Position numbers and translations under genes: made by a program
Shown: piece by piece, positions 62,368 through 64,000 of the stretch
How positions within the stretch are numbered: the stretch's first letter is position 1
Layout: each line of letters starts with the position of its first letter
Assembly: GCF_036226465.1 (NCBI RefSeq)
Contig: NZ_CP108476.1
Location: forward strand, 3,906,001 to 3,970,000
DNA: 64,000 bases
Direction: 5' to 3'
DNA from: Kitasatospora sp. NBC_01250
GTDB taxonomy: Bacteria; Actinomycetota; Actinomycetes; Streptomycetales; Streptomycetaceae
Notes under the pieces: generated by a model
Database searches by the model: none
What the model was told of the DNA's origin: nothing
Seen by the model: only the letters and a program-made list of their open reading frames with translations

Positions 62368-63804
62368 TCAGCTCAGCCGCTTGATCTCGCCGCGCGCCCG
62401 GTAGAAGCCGCCGCGCTCGGAGGCGCGCACCTCGGTGACCAGGTAGCGGGCGCCGGGCACCCGGATGTCCTTGGGGAACTGGACCCGCCAGCTCGGGTCG
62501 TACCCGGCCGTGACCACCCGGATCCGGGTGCGCGCGCCGTCCTGGACGCACTCCACCTCGACGCCGCCCTGCGCGCCGGTCACCCACTCGATCTCGGTGC
62601 TGGGGGCGACCCGCGTCAGGCTGCCCGCCTTGACGTCGGCGGTCTGCGGCAGCCGGCCGCCCTCGGCGTCCTGGACGGCGGTGTCGCTCACGTCCAGGCA
62701 GGCCAGCGAGCCGTCGGTGGTGACCAGGTAGAGCCGCCCGGCGCGGTACTGCATGCTGTACGCCGAGCCGCAGCCGGTGGCCAGCTTCCACAGCCGGCGG
62801 CCGTCGGCGGCGAAGCAGTAGACCGACGAGGAGCTGTCCCCGGCGAAAACGAGGCGGCCGTCCGGCGAGGCGGCGCAGGAGTAGACGGCCGCGTCGCAGC
62901 GGTAGCGGGCGAGCTCCGCGCCGTCGGTCTTGGCCAGGCGGTGCACCCAGCCGCGGCTGGTGCCGGCGAAGACCTCCTCGCGCTCCTGCCAGCCGAACAG
63001 CACCTCGCCCTCGGTCCGGGTGTGCCAGCGCTGGTCGCCGCTGCGCGACTCGTAGCGGGTGACGCCGGTCGAGTAGCCCTGGTAGACGCCGTCCGGGTCG
63101 CAGCGCACCATCCAGGCCGAGCTGCCGCGGGTGGCCCGTCGCCACTGGAACTCGTCCTCGTGGTCGACGGTGGTGATGCCGCCCTGGGCGTCGGAGACGC
63201 CGAGCACGCCGTCGTGGATGTCCAGCCAGTAGATGTCCACGTCGGAGGCGATCTCGTAGGCCACCCGCGGGACCTTGCCGCCCAGGTCGTAGACCCGGCC
63301 GTCGTCGCAGCCGGCGTAGATCCAGGAGTCGTCCCCGACGATGCACTTGACGCCGTCCGGCAGCCCGAAGCGGCCGGTCACCACGCCGTCGTGGGTCAGG
63401 GTGTAGACGTCACCGGACTCGTTGCCGACCCATGCCTGCTCCTCGTCGACGAAGATCCCGAAGGCCGGGGCGCCCGAGCGGAACCGCCACAGCACCGGGG
63501 CCTGGCGGGCCGTGGAGCGGGTGCTGACCATCTCCCGGCGGGTCACCGCGCGGCGCTGGCGCTCCCCGCGCCGGGCCGGGGCGTAGCCCTTGCGGACCTT
63601 CTCCCCCACCTTCTTGGCGGCCGCGGCGGCGGCCTTCTCCACCGTCGGGTACGAGGTGCTGCGCACCTGCCCCGCCTCGCCGATCCGCCCGTAGCTGACG
63701 GTCAGCTCGGTCCCGGCCTGGCGGACCTCGTAGAACTTGTGCGCGCTGCCCTGCTCCTCGGAGAGTTCGAGGTAGGTGACCTGCTCGGCGACGGCAGTGG
63801 ACAT
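62368..63804 (-). CDS. WGR-domain protein with beta-propeller-like repeats
   Basis: 478 aa from ATG 63802-63804 with GGGAGGG. An N-terminal WGR domain (about 8-75) contains HKFYEV and VSYGRIGEAG; WGR domains bind nucleic acid, for example in PARPs. From about 110 to 400 there are about seven short repeats with GNESGDVYTLTHDG-, AGCDDGRVYDLGG- and AGDSSSSVYCFAADG-like units, fitting a PQQ/WD-type propeller. No catalytic PARP domain is present. It follows the partial gene at 63864-64000 after 59 bp and may be part of the same unit. Confidence 0.85.
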   Translation of the reverse strand: MSTAVAEQVTYLELSEEQGSAHKFYEVRQAGTELTVSYGRIGEAGQVRSTSYPTVEKAAAAAAKKVGEKVRKGYAPARRGERQRRAVTRREMVSTRSTARQAPVLWRFRSGAPAFGIFVDEEQAWVGNESGDVYTLTHDGVVTGRFGLPDGVKCIVGDDSWIYAGCDDGRVYDLGGKVPRVAYEIASDVDIYWLDIHDGVLGVSDAQGGITTVDHEDEFQWRRATRGSSAWMVRCDPDGVYQGYSTGVTRYESRSGDQRWHTRTEGEVLFGWQEREEVFAGTSRGWVHRLAKTDGAELARYRCDAAVYSCAASPDGRLVFAGDSSSSVYCFAADGRRLWKLATGCGSAYSMQYRAGRLYLVTTDGSLACLDVSDTAVQDAEGGRLPQTADVKAGSLTRVAPSTEIEWVTGAQGGVEVECVQDGARTRIRVVTAGYDPSWRVQFPKDIRVPGARYLVTEVRASERGGFYRARGEIKRLS

Positions 63805-63863
63805 CAAGCCCTCCCGGGGCGTTCGGTGTTGGGAACAAAGTAGCGAACGGGACTGACAACTCC

Positions 63864-64000
63864 TCAGGCCGCGGCGGGCACCAGCGCCACCGGCTCCCCG
63901 CTCTGCTCCGCGCCCTGCTCCCCGCCCTGCTCCGCGCGCCGCTCCTCGCGCAGCCCGTAGCGGGCGTGCAGGCGCCGCAGCGGCGCCGGCGCCCACCAGG
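63864..64000 (-). CDS. 3' end of an unidentified gene (cut by window edge)
   Basis: Reading back from TGA at 63864-63866, the last 44 residues are open. They begin WWAPAPLRRLHARYG and continue into a Glu/Gln/Gly-rich tail made of 12-bp-like repeats (GGEQGAEQSGE). The gene is on the same strand as, and just upstream of, the WGR gene. Too little is present to name it. Confidence 0.6.
   Translation of the reverse strand, partial: WWAPAPLRRLHARYGLREERRAEQGGEQGAEQSGEPVALVPAAA

Overview
The window is chromosomal DNA from a high-GC actinomycete, almost certainly Streptomycetaceae (Streptomyces, Kitasatospora or a close relative). The evidence is strong GC bias at third codon positions, frequent GTG starts, a bldM-whiD developmental pair, a groES-groEL operon with CIRCE operators and a His-rich GroEL tail, a LAxTG-type (sortase E) surface protein, and gene order matching the guaB-groEL-glmS-ribosomal region of other actinobacteria. 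I see no rRNA or tRNA gene, transposase, integrase, phage gene or CRISPR array. Most of the window is conserved core genome.

Left part (1-9950): two receptor-like Ser/Thr kinases flank a degenerate pseudokinase (the first kinase is cut by the window edge). Then come a small membrane protein, a catalytically atypical IMPDH paralogue (GuaB3 type), guaB, an ECF sigma factor (ShbA/SigD type), bldM with a recognisable sigma-BldN-type promoter, and divergent whiD.

Middle part (10062-29940): a LysR regulator; groES-groEL with promoter and two CIRCE elements; a THUMP-like methyltransferase; a secreted polysaccharide deacetylase; the t6A/RimI cluster tsaB-rimI-tsaD plus an 89-aa coupled protein; a YkuD-like protein that appears to lack catalytic His and Cys; tsaE; a repeat-bearing LAFTG surface protein; the likely operon glmS-acpS-nnr-alr-alpha/beta hydrolase; divergent coaA; and glmM.

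Translation part (30120-56006), all on the minus strand: rpsI-rplM, an ABC-F ATPase, truA, rplQ, rpoA, rpsK, rpsM, rpmJ, infA, mscL (with a C-terminal zinc ribbon), map, adk, secY, the spc and S10 clusters (rplO back to rpsJ), tuf, fusA, rpsG and rpsL. Tight overlaps imply translational coupling. The exceptions are structured gaps: rpsN-rpsH, rplO-secY, the S10 leader, rpoA-rplQ and rpsK-rpoA. The str operon (rpsL-rpsG-fusA-tuf) and the S10 operon lie only about 570 bp apart here.

Right part (56496-64000) is accessory: a DUF1707/DUF4190-like membrane protein, a DUF2786 protein, and a compact four-gene minus-strand unit. That unit holds two Cys-containing small proteins, a cytochrome P450 and an ADP-ribosylglycohydrolase, coupled by stop/start overlaps and divergent from an XRE-type regulator. 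It is the best candidate here for an undescribed system. A WGR-domain/beta-propeller protein and the 3' end of another gene close the window.

Functions were assigned by reading motifs and from memory of families; no database search was run.
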